A stretch of DNA of 64,000 bases from Drosophila miranda (GCF_003369915.1 NC_046674.1:3100001-3164000), one strand, 5' to 3'. Shown: positions 1-12,700, counted from the stretch's first letter. Translations and numbers: made by a program. The notes: generated from the sequence alone by a model not told the origin.

Positions 1-403
1 GATGCCGATACGATACCCTCTCGCTGGGGAGTGTGCACTGCAGATACATATAGATCTGTTTATCTATCTGTAGATATCATGATATTCGGCCACTTACAAA
101 GGCTGTTTCTGCTCTGCGGTTTCTGCGGGTTTTTCTGTGCTCGACGCCTGCCTGCCGCATGCCGCCTGCTGCCTGCCTTCTTATGTAAACGATTCGCGGT
201 CACGTCTGAGAAATACTTTTCCCCCAAAGTTGCTTCAGATAGACGGATAGATAGACAAGTGTTTAGCCCATTTAATTTATACTGTTTTCGCGCGAAAAGG
301 TAGCGAGAAGGCAGGAGAGTGGTTTCGTGGCTCCACTTCAGCTGTGGGGCTGGTATCTGATTCGATTTAATCGTGTTCCCCTTCTTCCCCTTCTCCTTTG
401 CAG

Positions 404-2403
404 TTCGTCTTTTATGTGGGCTGGCTGAAGGTGGCCGAGGTGCTGATCAATCCCTTTGGCGAGGATGACGATGATATAGAACTCAATTGGCTGATCGATC
501 GCCACATAAAGGTGAGTCACACACACAGACGAGGCACAAGGTGTTTCAAGCCATGAAAAATCTCTAATAAGCAATCATCAATAAATAAATAATCCCCGCG
601 GCGTATACGTGATATTTTCATTAAATTATGAGCAAAAAAATTCCCCCCAAATGAAACGGCTGAAAACCTGTCCAACTGCCAGTTAAAATTATTTAACATC
701 AACTTGAGAGAAATTTAAATTCAATTAAATTTTAAGCAACCGATTTCCAAATTAAACCGAAAGAATTTTCAAATGAAACAGAAACCTTAAGTGCAATTAA
801 GACACAAAGACCTTGGGGCGGGACAAGGCACATCCGTGTATCCATCAGATACTTAACAAACCATTCATTCCGCGTCCGAGTCTGAGAGCACAATTATATC
901 CGTAATTATGAGCGTTTCCAAGTATCATGACTGCTCGGATCTTGGCCTTTTTCGAGACTCTGCTAATTGGGTTAGCGTGCTGCAAAAAAGAGCCAAAAAA
1001 GGGGCAAAGAAAGGCTGGAGAAGAAAGGGTTGGAGCGACATCTCTCGGCGATAATCGGGCGAGAAACTGCTGCTCCAGAGATTCTCTTCCGACTCCTCTC
1101 GATCATACGATTAATGCATAAATCTATCTTTAGTTCTGGTTCTGTCTATCTGTCTGTCTTTCTGTCGTGTATAAATCTTTATTAATGTGGAAATCTTTGT
1201 ACATATCCGAGAAATGTGTTTGTGTGCCACCTTTAGATCGTGGCCAAAGCAAATATAAATTTCCATTTGATTTAATGTGATAGTCGATTAACGTATTACG
1301 ATTTGTATACCCTGTGCTCCATCGACTAACAGGGGTGTATTCGATTCATCGCACCGAACATGTCAAGTGGTTCCAAGCCGATCTCAAGTCTCCGATCTCA
1401 ACCCGCAACCGCAGACTAATGAATAATGATCTCCTCTTTCTGGTGGCCAAAAGTCATAGCCATCGGAATCGATAGACTTGAGGCTCTACAATTTGTTCAA
1501 AATTAATACTTTAAAAACCCAGCAAAAGTCGAAAAAAAAAGGTTCTTATTTTGTGATAAATTTGTTTGCAAAGGTGCATTCATTGGGCGTCGTTTAGGGT
1601 ATTGTTTGTAGAAATCCATGGACAAACGGCTGAGGTGGGCCGCATTACTCCTCCGAAGGATGCTGGGAGTCGCTGGAGAGTCTCTCCTTCAAGAAGAAAA
1701 CCTGCCTTTTCGTGGCATTCCTTACTCTGCGGCTTATCGCTTGTTTTTAGATGAATATTCGCTAATATTTGTATCTCTTTCCGTTCCAAAGTTCCAGTAT
1801 TCCAGTATTCCACCTCTCCGCCCCTCCGCCCCCTGTTCTCTGGGGTATTTTCTGGAACGTTTGACTTCGGTTTAAAGCTCTGTTTTTGCATATCTGTATC
1901 TCTGTATCCACAAATGCTGTCTGCAGTGTGCCCCCGTCCGCCCCTACCACCTGCACCACCTGTATCTGTATCTGCATCTGTGTGCGCGCGCGTATCTGTG
2001 TGGGGGTCTGCTGTGGGCCGCTGTTTTGTTGCTTGCAATTATTTACAAAAATCCAGCAGCCGAGCCGAGCCGATCCGAGCCACCAGCAGCGGCAACAACA
2101 AATTGAAAACAGGTTTTTTTTTTGTATTTTGTATTTTGTTTTTGTTTCGTTTAAAAACTGAAAACATTGAAACCTCTTTTGTAGAGCGCTTTTATCATTG
2201 AATTTTGTTTTAGTTTTTTTTTTTTCGTACGAGTACGACTACTAGTGTGTGTGTGTGTGTGTGTCTTTTTATGGCTTAAACTCCGAAATTTCAGTGGAGA
2301 ATCAAGAGTGTGGGGTGGGGGGCAGGTGGAGGTGGAGGGGGATGGCATGGAATGGAGGGAGAAATGCATTTCCAAGAAAACGCTTAAATGCTCCGCTTAT
2401 CAC

Positions 2404-2437
<34 letters not shown>

Positions 2438-5400
2438 GAGGGAGGTTATTGTTATTGCAAAATACTTCTACCATTCTCCCATCCCATCTATTTCGTGGCC
2501 TATTTCGCACCTATCGCACCCCACACCCCCACCAAAACGTGACTCTTGACGGTTAACGGTTAACGGTTAACGGTTTGAGGCTTTGACGATTGACGTGTGC
2601 CCATAAATAGAAAAAAAAAATGGAAAAAATGGAAAAACAGAGCACCACGAAATGATTAAACAAATGAGTAGTACTCGTACATTTTTGTATTATTATTTTT
2701 ATTTACCCCAACAAATTGTGAGGGCATTATGGTTTCGGAACAGATGTTTCCCCAAACAGAGAGCCACCTTCGGCCACCCTTCGGAACCCTGTATATGTGT
2801 CCTACCAATATACAGTCCTTACCAAAGAAAAATCGATCAAAAACCAGTCTTGTTTCCCAATACAATGCAGGGATGGCAAACAAGTTGAATGTTGTCGAGT
2901 CGAGTTCCTTCGAGTCGGAGAGATCTATGGTATAAGCCATGCACGGATCCTGGATGGGGGCTATGCTCAGGGGATTCTAAAGTCCTCGAGAATCGAGGTG
3001 CCAGCAGATGCCAGCAGCCCGTAGCGATTTTCCGAGGTTTCGATTGCCCCAGGCGCATCTCATTCACTCAAAGCAGCTTATAGATAGGACCAAATCGACT
3101 ATTTGGGAGAATAACTTTGGTCTGTCTGAAGATAACTCATGGATATCCCAAGCCCTGGATATTACTATTTCATAAACAGAATCCACAGTATTTTCCACGG
3201 TCCTTGATTGTGCTGGATCAGTGGGGATCCTTCGTTCGGCTGATTTTTGCACTGTAACAGGGCTTACCGGGCTGTTTCTGCAGGGCTCTAGGGCAGACAT
3301 CAACAAGTATCCATCTCGGATGAGCACAGCCAGGGAGGAGGTGCATCCCAATGAACATCTGGGCAGTCGCTTTCTGTGCGTTCTACAAATCTCTGCCCCA
3401 AACAGAGGCAATAATCGATCCGCAAGGCAGAGCATTCCTTTCTCACTCTCTCCCCCTCTATGTCTCTTTTTAACGATACAATTTGTAATATCTTTGCAAA
3501 TAAAAGTATCTGCTGTTGTGGGTTGCAAAGAGCCGAGCACTTGGGTTTTTGTGTGCTTTTTTTTTTAAGTGCGGCCTGGAATTATGAAATAAATTAACAA
3601 AAAAAAAAACCATAAATAAAAAAAAACTTATCAACAATTTCACTTTTTCTTTTGTTTCAAAAGTGGAACAACAATAAAAACAACACACAAAACAGTGGAT
3701 TGGCATTAATATGTTTTTGTTTTTATTTTTTTTGTGATGTAATTAGGTCTCAGTGCCGCCTCCTCTCTCTTTCGCTCACCCTCTCCCGCTCTCACTCTCT
3801 CTTTTTCTCCACTTGAAATGCCATCAGAAATGGGAAGCACGTGCCCCACCACCACCACCACCCCTGATTTCCATATATGTACCACTCGACTGATCTGATC
3901 CACTTTTGATCGCGAATTGATTGTGATCGATACATTTACGATACATCAACGATACATAAACGAACCATTTACGATACATTTACGATACATTAACGAACCA
4001 TTTACGATAAATTAACACACCATTTACGATACATTTACGATACATTAACGAACCATTTACGATCGTATTTATTCGTAGGCCGCCTACATGATTATCGATG
4101 AGATTACATTTACGAACCATTTACGATACATTTACGAACCATTTACGATACATTTACGATACATTAACGAACCATTTACGATACATTAACGAACCATTTA
4201 CGATACATTTACGATACATTTACGATCGTATTTATTCGTAGGCCGCCTACATGATTGTCGATGAGATGCACGAGGAGCATCCGGAGCTGCTGCGCGACCA
4301 GTACTGGGAGTGCGTCGTCCCCAAGGACCTGCCCTACACGGTGGCCTCCGAGCACTACCGCAAGGACGAGCCCAAGGGATCCGCGGAGAAGTACAAGGTG
4401 AAGAAGGAGGACGCGATGTACGCGAACATAATGCCCGGCGGCGGCGGCGGAGGCAAGCGAATGCTCAGCGACGATGTCTATGCGGACTACGTGAGTACCC
4501 TGTAATATCCTGCAGTACCCAGCAATACCCTGCAACACCCTGTGCGCTCTGCAGGAGAGTGTCGACACACCGATGGTGGAGCGCCGGAAGAACAACTGGC
4601 TCGTGCGGCAGCTGTCGCGCATGGGCTCGATGCGGAGCCAATCGACGGCCTACTCCTCGGGCGGCATGCCGTTCAATCGGCATCGCCTCAACTCGGTCTA
4701 CTCCAGCCCCGAGTCGGGCCTGCCCCTGACGATCCTCCAGCAGCAGCAGCTCCAACAGCAGCAGCAGCAGCAGCTCCAGTCGATGGGGGGCTCCCAGTCG
4801 CAGCAGAAGTCGAGCCTCTACGGGAAGTTTGTGCATCGCAAGTCGATACGCGCCCAAAGGCAGTTGATAAAGCAAAGTGAGTATCTACCGCGGTACAGAT
4901 GCAGATACAGATGCAGATACAGATACAGATACAAGACCCCAAAAGTATGCTTCACAAATGAATGACAAATGATTCACGTTTATTCATTAGATTCAAAGCT
5001 AAATGGCCTGAATGTGAATGTGGCCAAGACACGGCCGCGGATCCCCACTCCGGAGGTGGCAAAAGACGGCAGCACGAATCCAGGTGAGCGGCATGCGACT
5101 CCCCCCCCCCTCCCCCTCTCCGAGCACCCCACTCATGCACCGTATTGTGTATCCGTATCCACTGTAGCCTCTAGTGCCGTCATAATGGCGCCATCACAAC
5201 ACCAAAGTGCACCACAGCAGCCCCCGCAACAGCCACAGGGAGGGGCGCACCACATGTACCCCTCCTCCTACACCACAACCAACACCACGAGCACCAGTAC
5301 GGGAATGGGGGGAATGGGGGGCATGGGCATGGGCATGGGGATGGGCATGGGCATGGGCATGGGAGGGGGCATGCATCTGGGGCACGATGGCGGCGGCCAG

Positions 5401-6263
5401 GTGCTGGGCACCCTCCTCCTGTCGCCCATCAAAGAGATGGACAGCTCCTCATCGAATAACACTCTGATTCCAGGACACCCAGCCACAGCGGCCCTGGCGC
5501 AGGCCATCAACATGAAGGATGGCTTTCCAGCAGTCAGCAGTGAGTACCGGGCACAGATACTCCCGCAGATGCAGATGCAGATGCAGATGCAGATTCAGAT
5601 ACTCCAACCACAATCTCTCTCCCTTCGATTCTCGATTCCGTAGCCCTCTCCGCTGCCACGAACATCACCACGCTGTCGTTTCCCTTCACGATGGCCAACA
5701 GCAGCGGCGGCGGGGACACCATTCCCACGGGGACCCTGAGCATCCTTCCCATCGCGGCGAACGCCCAGCTGCCGACCATCACGACAACGGCCAGTGGCTA
5801 CGAGCCCAATGACGTCATCACCACGATCCCCGTCTCGCTCTCCATTCAGCGCTCCCCCTCGTCCCTGTCCATCGTGGACCTGGCCCAGGAGCAGGACGGC
5901 TACAGCAACAGTGGCTCCAGCAACGGCATGACCGTGGGGCCGGGTGCGGGCGGCGGCGGCGGCATCACCACCACGGCCCTCCTATCCGTGAAGCCCCTGA
6001 ACGGCAGCGGCAACGGCAACGGCAACGCCAACATTTCGCGGAACAACAGCTTCAGTCTGAGCTTCAACCTGCAGGACCCCACAGTGCGCTCCTCGGTGCG
6101 TTCGGCAGGAGCCCCCACAGTGGATACAGTGGACAACTCTTCATCCGGTGGCACGATCGCCCTGCCCCAGAGCGGCGCCACGGCAACGGCAACGGCCACG
6201 AGTGCTCCCTCAACCCTCGCCAAGCACAGTCCCGAGGCCAAGACAGGAGAGGTCTATGTCTGA
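404..6263 (+). CDS. Best2: Bestrophin 2 (3' part; 5' exons outside window)
   Basis: Six exons join in frame: 404-511, 4242-4490, 4555-4876, 4991-5083, 5168-5539 and 5644-6263 (TGA at 6261-6263). The first visible exon encodes the bestrophin hallmark [16 protein letters not shown] followed by an acidic EDDDD cluster, which in characterised bestrophins forms the Ca2+ clasp gating the chloride pore at the plasma membrane; the next exon continues with the conserved [10 protein letters not shown] segment. The remaining ~470 residues are a poorly conserved cytosolic tail, rich in Gln (about 4738-4776), Met-Gly repeats (about 5305-5375), Ser and Gly, as in other fly bestrophins. The N-terminal transmembrane exons are missing, and nothing in 1-403 encodes them, so that stretch is intronic. 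The Best2 assignment rests on the neighbourhood with Mdr65 and LanA; the family call is certain, the paralogue slightly less so. Confidence 0.9.
3926..4231. repeat. ACGATACATT minisatellite abutting a splice acceptor
   Basis: About 300 bp of tandem variants built on ACGATACATT and ACGAACCATT (11-bp subunits, higher-order ~33 bp) at the 3' end of the large Best2 intron. The array is interrupted at about 4059-4105 by a copy of the downstream intron-exon junction. Confidence 0.9.
4059..4105 (+). repeat. Duplicated Best2 splice acceptor plus exon start (decoy)
   Basis: About 45 bp ending at 4105 match 4222-4268, which spans the end of the intron and the first 27 bases of the 4242 exon, with one internal mismatch (A for G in the sixth codon). 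The copy includes a complete TTATTCGTAG acceptor, with AG at 4077-4078. It lies inside the minisatellite, so slippage or unequal exchange of the array is the likely origin. Confidence 0.85.
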
Positions 6264-8107
6264 GCGGAGGAACAGGACACCTATTCCGACCCATCCACTG
6301 GATTATAGCTTTCGTCGTAGGTTTAAGCACCCCCTTCCAGAACCACTGATACGATATTATCATCTAGGAAAGAGAACAAAACAAGAGTAATCCTCTCTTC
6401 GGATTGTACATACATATGCACACATCAATATACATACATATATAGCCCACAGACGATATCGTATCGTAATGGATCGTATCGTACGGCACACGCGAGTCTT
6501 TCTCGATAGTTGGGCGAATAAATTACGAATAAAATCTTTACCAAGAGAATCTCCATTATATTACCCGTGCAAACATTGGACCGTGTAAATACTTTGGAAC
6601 CCTCCCCCCCCCTATCCCTCCCCCTCTCCCCAAAAAACATAATATGTGATATGCGATTATTGTATGTGTTTTTTTTTTTTGTTTGTTCAAGCTATAAAAT
6701 TTGTGCATCTTTAGGATTAATGTGGAACCACTTCATGTAGAGGATGGTAGAAGAACACAGATCTAAGAAATTCTAGGCTCCTTTGTACAGATACAGATAC
6801 AGATACAGTTACAGATGATCGACGAGGCAGATGAAGAATTTTCATATTTTTTTTTTTTTGGTAATTTTAATCTTTAAACTGAAATAAAATCAAATTTACT
6901 TAACAGAAACAAAAAACAAAAAATGAGTACATTCAATCTGGAACTGGTTCTAGAAGCACGAGCACTTCTCGATAGTTAAGCGATAATCCCGTGCCACTAG
7001 GTTTGGGGTTCCAGGGTTTTATTTCTTACTTTCTTAATTGACGAACAAACTAAGAGAACTTAAATGTTCCCTCAAGCGCACACGATACCGATAGATGTCG
7101 ACAATCGATATGGAATGGAAATCCAAAGATTTGACATCTTTTGCATACAAATTAATGACTGATTTAATATCGAAAACCGGATGGAGTATAGACAGAAAAT
7201 AGGAAATAGTCCAATATTATAGCGAAGGCTATGCAATGCCAGAACTATACCAGAACTATACCAGAACTGTCCGTAACCCTCTCACTTCCAACACCTGTTG
7301 GAACAGCGAAAACAGATTTGAGTTCTTATCCCCTCGAAAGTTATAGCCGTGGAACGGGAAATGGCGAAGCACTTGGGTTATTCTGCGCATAGATAGATTT
7401 ACAGCTCTTACAGACCCTCTGGGGTGGCTTCATAGCTGCCTCCCGGCACTCCTGGTTGTTGTACACCTGTAGGCACGAAGGATCATGTATGTCGGGGATC
7501 ATACCTGCCTGGCCCCATGCCGATTGGGTTGACAATTTGGAGCTGGCAGATGGCAGATGGCAGATGGCAGATGGCAGGATATCCTCTTCTCGGCCCGTGA
7601 TCGTTGGAGGACCCGCTTTAGGTGCCAGCCAGTCGGGTGCCGGCAGGACAACCCTAAAGTCTTCACAGATTGCACATGAAAAAGATACACAGGTATTCCG
7701 CAAGGGATTCATTCCTTATCTTGAACGTGGAGCGAAGGATCTTCTACGCGCATGTTTCCTTGATAGACTACACAGTACCAGGTACCAGGATGTTCCATAA
7801 AGCGTGGTCAGCCCCGCCCAGGACTGGGTCCCAGAATCCTGCGAGGCCGAGTCCTACGCCTGCGAGGCATATACACTTGCTTTTAGTGCCAGTCTCTGAT
7901 TGTAGCAAAGCCCACTCTGAACCTCTTCCAGTCTCGGGCTGTCTCTGTCTCTGTCCCTGTCTCTGTCTCTGTCTCTGTTTTCTCAGTCAGTCTCCAAAGC
8001 AGGCGCTGAAACTATTGCCAGTTTTCATCGACTCGTTTGCTCGTTGCTCGTTTGAGAAGTCGAAAGGTTTACCCAGGAGACGGAAAAGCCGGAAAAAGAT
8101 ACGAGAA
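6264..8107. other. Best2 3' UTR and spacer
   Basis: Contains the Best2 3' UTR, poly-T tracts, a three-copy CCAGAACTATA tandem (about 7240-7270) and a GGCAGAT tandem (about 7546-7576). The longer ORFs lack ATG starts or recognisable content. I see no gene here. Confidence 0.6.
6517..6533 (+). terminator. Best2: Best2 polyadenylation signals
   Basis: Two overlapping-range AATAAA hexamers (6517-6522 and 6528-6533) lie about 255 bp beyond the Best2 stop codon, a normal spacing for a fly 3' UTR. No termini were observed directly. Confidence 0.55.
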
Positions 8108-8833
8108 ATGCCTGCAAAGAAAAAAGGTGAAGGCAAAGCTAAAGGTAAAGGAAGTACTCGGTTCTGCGGCCATCGGACAGTCGTAACTCATTTCTCATTT
8201 CGTCTCATTTCAGCCGGGAGTATACCGGGGGATACAGGATCTGTGGCAGCCGCGACTGTGGTTCGGCGCCAAATGCCGCCGCGCGCCTGCAAGAGCAAGA
8301 GCCAGAGCCAGAGCGCCGCCCCAGAGCGCCGTCCCAGTCTTAGTCCCAGCCGCCAGCAGCCCAGCCGCCAGCAGCCCAGCCGCCTGGCCAAGAAGCACAG
8401 CCTGACGCCTACCACCGGTTCTCAGGCGCCATCGCAGACCATCGCAAAGTCGAGGCCCACCGGTCCCGAGACGATTTTTGAACGGCCCGGCAATGAGGAC
8501 GACGGGCCCACCAGCAGCCATGCCGTGGCATTCGGCGAGTGCCAGCGCCGCGTCCTCGCCCTGGGTACGGGCGAAAAAAAAAGAAACCTGTCGCAGAAGA
8601 GCTGCCTGAAGGTGCGCAACACCTTGGGCGAACGCAGCACCCGGCACATGATGGCACTGCGGGCGTCCCGCATTGCTTTGGACAGCGTAATGCTCGGGGG
8701 CTCGGACGATGAAGGCGAGTCGGTCGGAGTCGCTCCCGCAGTCGCTCCCGCTGGAGGAAATGCCGGTTCAAATCAGCCGGCACCATTCGTGCGGCGCACC
8801 AGCAGGAGGCTCAAGAGTCTGCCTCCGTTTTAG
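8108..8833 (+). CDS. Small basic protein, unrecognised
   Basis: Two exons, 8108-8144 and 8214-8833 (TAG), give 218 aa. The start ATG follows a stretch without coding features and gives MPAKKKGEGKAK before a phase-1 intron of 69 bp (GTAAAG donor, TTTCAG acceptor). The product is strongly basic, with Ser/Gln/Pro repeats near residues 45-75, an RRT/RRLK-rich C-terminus and an acidic patch near GGSDDEGES. No transmembrane segment or known domain is visible. An AATAAA at 8932-8937 supports a transcript end. It could be a nuclear or chromatin-associated protein by composition, but that is a guess. The intron is a multiple of three without in-frame stops, so a retained-intron form of 241 aa is also open. 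Confidence 0.6.
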   Translation: MPAKKKGEGKAKGKGSTRFCGHRTVVTHFSFRLISAGSIPGDTGSVAAATVVRRQMPPRACKSKSQSQSAAPERRPSLSPSRQQPSRQQPSRLAKKHSLTPTTGSQAPSQTIAKSRPTGPETIFERPGNEDDGPTSSHAVAFGECQRRVLALGTGEKKRNLSQKSCLKVRNTLGERSTRHMMALRASRIALDSVMLGGSDDEGESVGVAPAVAPAGGNAGSNQPAPFVRRTSRRLKSLPPF

Positions 8834-8840
8834 ATTGTTA

Positions 8841-8910
8841 CACCTTCCACCCTCTACCTTCCACCCTCCACCTTCCACCCTCCACGCTCCACCTTCCACC
8901 CTCCACCTTC
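8841..8910 (+). repeat. CTTCCACCCTCCAC minisatellite in 3' UTR
   Basis: Roughly 14-bp pyrimidine-rich units repeated about five times directly after the stop codon of the 8108-8833 gene. Confidence 0.8.
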
Positions 8911-8931
8911 CCGAATGCAATTCTCGTACAA

Positions 8932-8937
8932 AATAAA
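8932..8937 (+). terminator. Polyadenylation signal of the 8108 gene
   Basis: AATAAA 99 bp beyond the stop codon, followed by an A-rich stretch. Confidence 0.5.
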
Positions 8938-9730
8938 AGAAAAAGAATACATAAAAGAAAAGAAAAGAAAAACCCTCTATAGAATGTCTCTTTTGCTCTC
9001 ATTGTAAATTGAAGCGCCTCTTTCGGCGGAACCTACCCCAAGAGCGGAAAGCGGAGATCAATTAGAATTGTGAACCCCAAAGCGAGCGATTGATACGATA
9101 CACTCACGAGTACTCATGCCCAAGCCCGAGCCCGAGCCCGAGTACTCTGTCCAGCATCCACATCGGGGAATCAACATAAATGGGTGGCTCCGCGGACGGT
9201 GTTCCAGCAGTCGCGCTTGGGCGGTCCGAGTGAGCAGTAACGGATCTTCTGCAGAAATCAGTGAATAGATACAGTATCTGAAGGATCAAAAAGTGTTGAA
9301 AATCAATTAAAAGGTGATCATCCATTCCACGACAAGGAGTGGGGGCAGGGGGCAGGGGGCAAATGGCGCCACACAGATTTCTGTACGGGCCTCTGAAAGG
9401 GAATCGAATCGAATCGCTCCAAATTGGCGTTGGAATGTCCAATAATAAACGGTAGATTCTATTACTCGTTAACCCCGCGGGTCAATGAGAGAGAACTATG
9501 GCAAAAGATACAAAGTAGCTGCTGTACCCTTGCCGCAGCCACAGATACAGCCACAGATACAGCCACAGATACAGATACATGCCTCTGAGAGTGTGGCAGT
9601 AATTGAATTAACCTTTGCGTGCCGTCTGTCTCTGTCCGTGTCCGTGTCTGTGTCCGTGTCTGTGTCTGTGAATAAATCGCGGGTCTTGGCTCGAGTAACA
9701 CTATTCCTCCGTCCTTCGTCGTACCGATAG
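8938..9730. other. Spacer and Mdr65 upstream region
   Basis: Presumably holds the Mdr65 promoter and 5' UTR. It contains CAGATA-type tandems (about 9541-9580) and a TGTCCGTG tandem (about 9628-9670). No clear TATA box or initiator was found. Confidence 0.5.
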
Positions 9731-12700
9731 ATGGACGAGGCTTCTGGCACGACGACAACCGATGGCAAGTCCCTGGATGAGGCGCCGGTGGCCGCAGGAC
9801 TGGAGCCCACACAGCCGATCGGCTTCCTGCAGCTCTTCCGCTTCTCCACCTGCGGGGAGATCGCGTGGCTATTCTTTGGGTTCCTCATGTGCTGCGTCAA
9901 GGCGTTGACCCTGCCCGCAGTGGTCATCATTTACAGCGAGTTCACGTCGATGCTGGTGGACCGGGCCATGGAGTTCGGGACGAGTTCGAAGGTCCACGCG
10001 TTGCCCCTTTTCGGGGGAGGAAAGTCGCTGTAAGTCGAAGGAGGACCTGCCTATCCGCCTATCCGCCTATCCGCAGAGGCTGATCTACAGAGCTCTTTCC
10101 GCTCTTCTCTCTTCTTCCGTTCTTCTCTCCGTTTTCCCCTGCAGCACAAACGCCACTCTGGCGGTGAGGAATGAGGCCCTCTACGACGACTCCATCTCGT
10201 ACGGCCTGCTGCTGACCATCGCATCGGTGGTGATGTTCATAGCTGGCATCTTCTCGGTGGACATCTTCAACGTGGTGGCCCTGCGGCAGGTCTCGCGCAT
10301 GCGGATCATGCTCTTCACCTCGGTGATGCGGCAGGAGATTGGCTGGCACGACCTGGCGAGCAAGCAGAACTTCGTCCAGAGCATGGTCGAGTGAGTCCCC
10401 GCGAGAGGAGTCCCCGCCAGCGAGTGTGCTCATTGCTTTTGCCTTTGCTTCTGCTTCTGCCCTTCCAGTGACGTGGAGAAGATACGCGACGGCATCTCCG
10501 AGAAGGTGGGACACTTCGTCTATCTGATTGTGGGCTTCATCATCACGGTGGCCATATCCTTCAGCTACGGCTGGAAGCTCACGCTCGCCGTCAGCTCCTA
10601 CATTCCCATCGTGATCCTCGTGAATTATTACGTGGCAAAGGTGAGATCCGAGGCGCACAGATACACAGATACACAGATGCAGATACATTTGTATCTTTTG
10701 CTAGTTTCAAGGAAAACTCACGGCCAGAGAGCAGGAATCGTATGCGGGGGCGGGAAACCTTGCCGAGGAGATCCTCAGTGCCATTCGCACGGTCGTGTCC
10801 TTTGGCGGGGAGAAGGCGGAGGTGCAGCGCTACGAGAACTTCCTGGTGCCCGCGCGGAAGGCCAGTCAGTGGAAGGGCGCCTTCTCGGGCCTCAGCGACG
10901 CCCTGCTCAAGTCCATGCTCTACCTGTCGTGTGCGGGCGCCTTCTGGTACGGCGTCAACCTGATCATCGACGACCGCGGAGTGGAGGACAAGGAGTACAC
11001 TCCTGCCATCCTGATGATCGCCTTCTTCGGCATCATTGTGGGGGCGGACAACATCGCCCGGACAGCGCCCTTCCTCGAGTCCTTCGCCACCGCCCGTGGG
11101 TGTGCCACCAACCTCTTCAAGGTCATAGACCTCCAGTCCAAGATCGATCCCCTCTCGACGGATGGAAAGCTCCTCAACTACGGCCTGCGGGGCGACGTGG
11201 AGTTCCAGGATGTCTTCTTCCGGTATCCCTCCCGCCCCGAGGTCACCGTCCATCGGGGCCTGAACATCAGGATCCGCGCGGGGCAAACGGTGGCTCTGGT
11301 GGGCTCCTCCGGCTGTGGAAAGTCCACGTGCGTGCAGCTTCTGCAGAGGTTCTACGATCCCGTCTTTGGTTCCGTGATGCTCGACGACCTGGACATCCGC
11401 AAGTACAACATCCAGTGGCTGCGCTCCAACATCGCGGTGGTGGGCCAGGAGCCGGTGCTCTTCCTGGGAACCATTGCCCAAAACATCAGCTACGGCAAGC
11501 CGGGGGCCACCCAGAAGGAGATCGAGGCAGCTGCCACCCAAGCGGGGGCCCACGAATTCATCACTGGACTGCCAGAGGTGAGTGACACCCCATCGACATC
11601 GACATCGACATCCACATCCACGTCCCCCTCCCACCCATAGAGCTATCGCACAATGATCGGGGAGCGGGGATCCCAGCTGTCAGGCGGACAGAAGCAGCGC
11701 ATTGCCATCGCCCGGGCACTCATCCAAAACCCCAAAATCCTGCTGCTGGACGAAGCAACATCCGCCCTGGACTACCAATCGGAGAAGCAGGTGCAACAGG
11801 CCCTGGATCTGGCCAGCAAGGGACGCACCACCATTGTGGTGTCGCATCGTCTGTCCGCCATCCGCGGGGCCGACAAGATTGTCTTCATCCAGGACGGCAA
11901 GGTCCTGGAGGAGGGCTCGCACGACGACCTGATGGCCCTGGAGTCCGCATACTACCGAATGGTGCGTGCCGGGGACATCCACATGCCCGACGAGGTGCAA
12001 ACGGAGGACGCAGAGACGACCATCGATGACGCCAAACGTAAGTACGGCAGAAAGAGAGAGACAGATACAGTGGAGAGTCCCCAGAGGAATCACAGTTAGG
12101 AAAATACTACTAGCAGGCGAGCAAAAATACCATTCAAATCCATAAAGCCATAAAACTCCCTTCTGCAAGTCTCTCTGAAAAAAAACAACAACAAGAAACA
12201 GCTCGGGACTTACTGGCGCGAAAATATTCCACACAGGCACGAGACTCGCCAGCGCGCTGCCGCGCAGCCGCTGCGTCGATAAGCCGAAGAGGGACATTGG
12301 TTTCCGAATTCAGTTCGGGTGATCGCCGCGGCTCGGCTCGGCTCGGCGACACACACAAACCTCATACTTGATTGGGCGGGCTACTGTGGGAGGGGAGTAG
12401 TTCTCGCACAGAGAAGCAGACAAACAACTCACTTTATGGGGCTTTGCCTTTGCCTTGCCGACGGCGACGGCGACGGCGACGGCGACTGCAACAGCGACAG
12501 CGAAGGCGAAGGCGAAAAGGGAAACGATGCAAAATTGTTTTTGCAATTAACATAAGATTCTGCTAATCGACTGATCTGTCGCCAGTGCGTGTGAGGGAGT
12601 GGCGGGAGTGGCGGCAGCAACTTGTTCTCTATTGCTCTCTCTTTCGTTCTGCCGAGACTTTTGTAAATAAAAGGAAAGAAAATGTACCGTGTACCTCCGA

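Larger units (their letters stand above)
512..4241 (+). other. Large Best2 intron
   Basis: A 3.7-kb intron between two unambiguous bestrophin exons (donor GTGAGT at 512, acceptor AG at 4240-4241). It holds a GT microsatellite (about 2244-2264), a GA run (about 2407-2434), a short GGTTAAC tandem (about 2549-2574), poly-A/T tracts and a minisatellite at its 3' end. The ORFs in it lack ATG starts or domain content, and I see no nested gene. Confidence 0.75.

Noticed and set aside
1-403. Search for upstream bestrophin exons at the window start
   Set aside because: No bestrophin-like residues in any frame; the interval fits an intron ending at the AG at 402-403.
2541-2574. GGTTAAC tandem resembling a telomere-like repeat
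   Set aside because: Only about four units, not a Drosophila telomere sequence; a simple intronic tandem.
3064-3540. A 158-codon minus-strand frame in the large Best2 intron
   Set aside because: No ATG at its start, overlaps an equally long plus-strand frame, and shows no protein-like features.
7670-8107. Extension of the 8108-8833 protein upstream to 7670
   Set aside because: The extension starts at a TTG and reads through spacer with simple CTGTCT repeats; ATG 8108 gives a natural start and intron phase.
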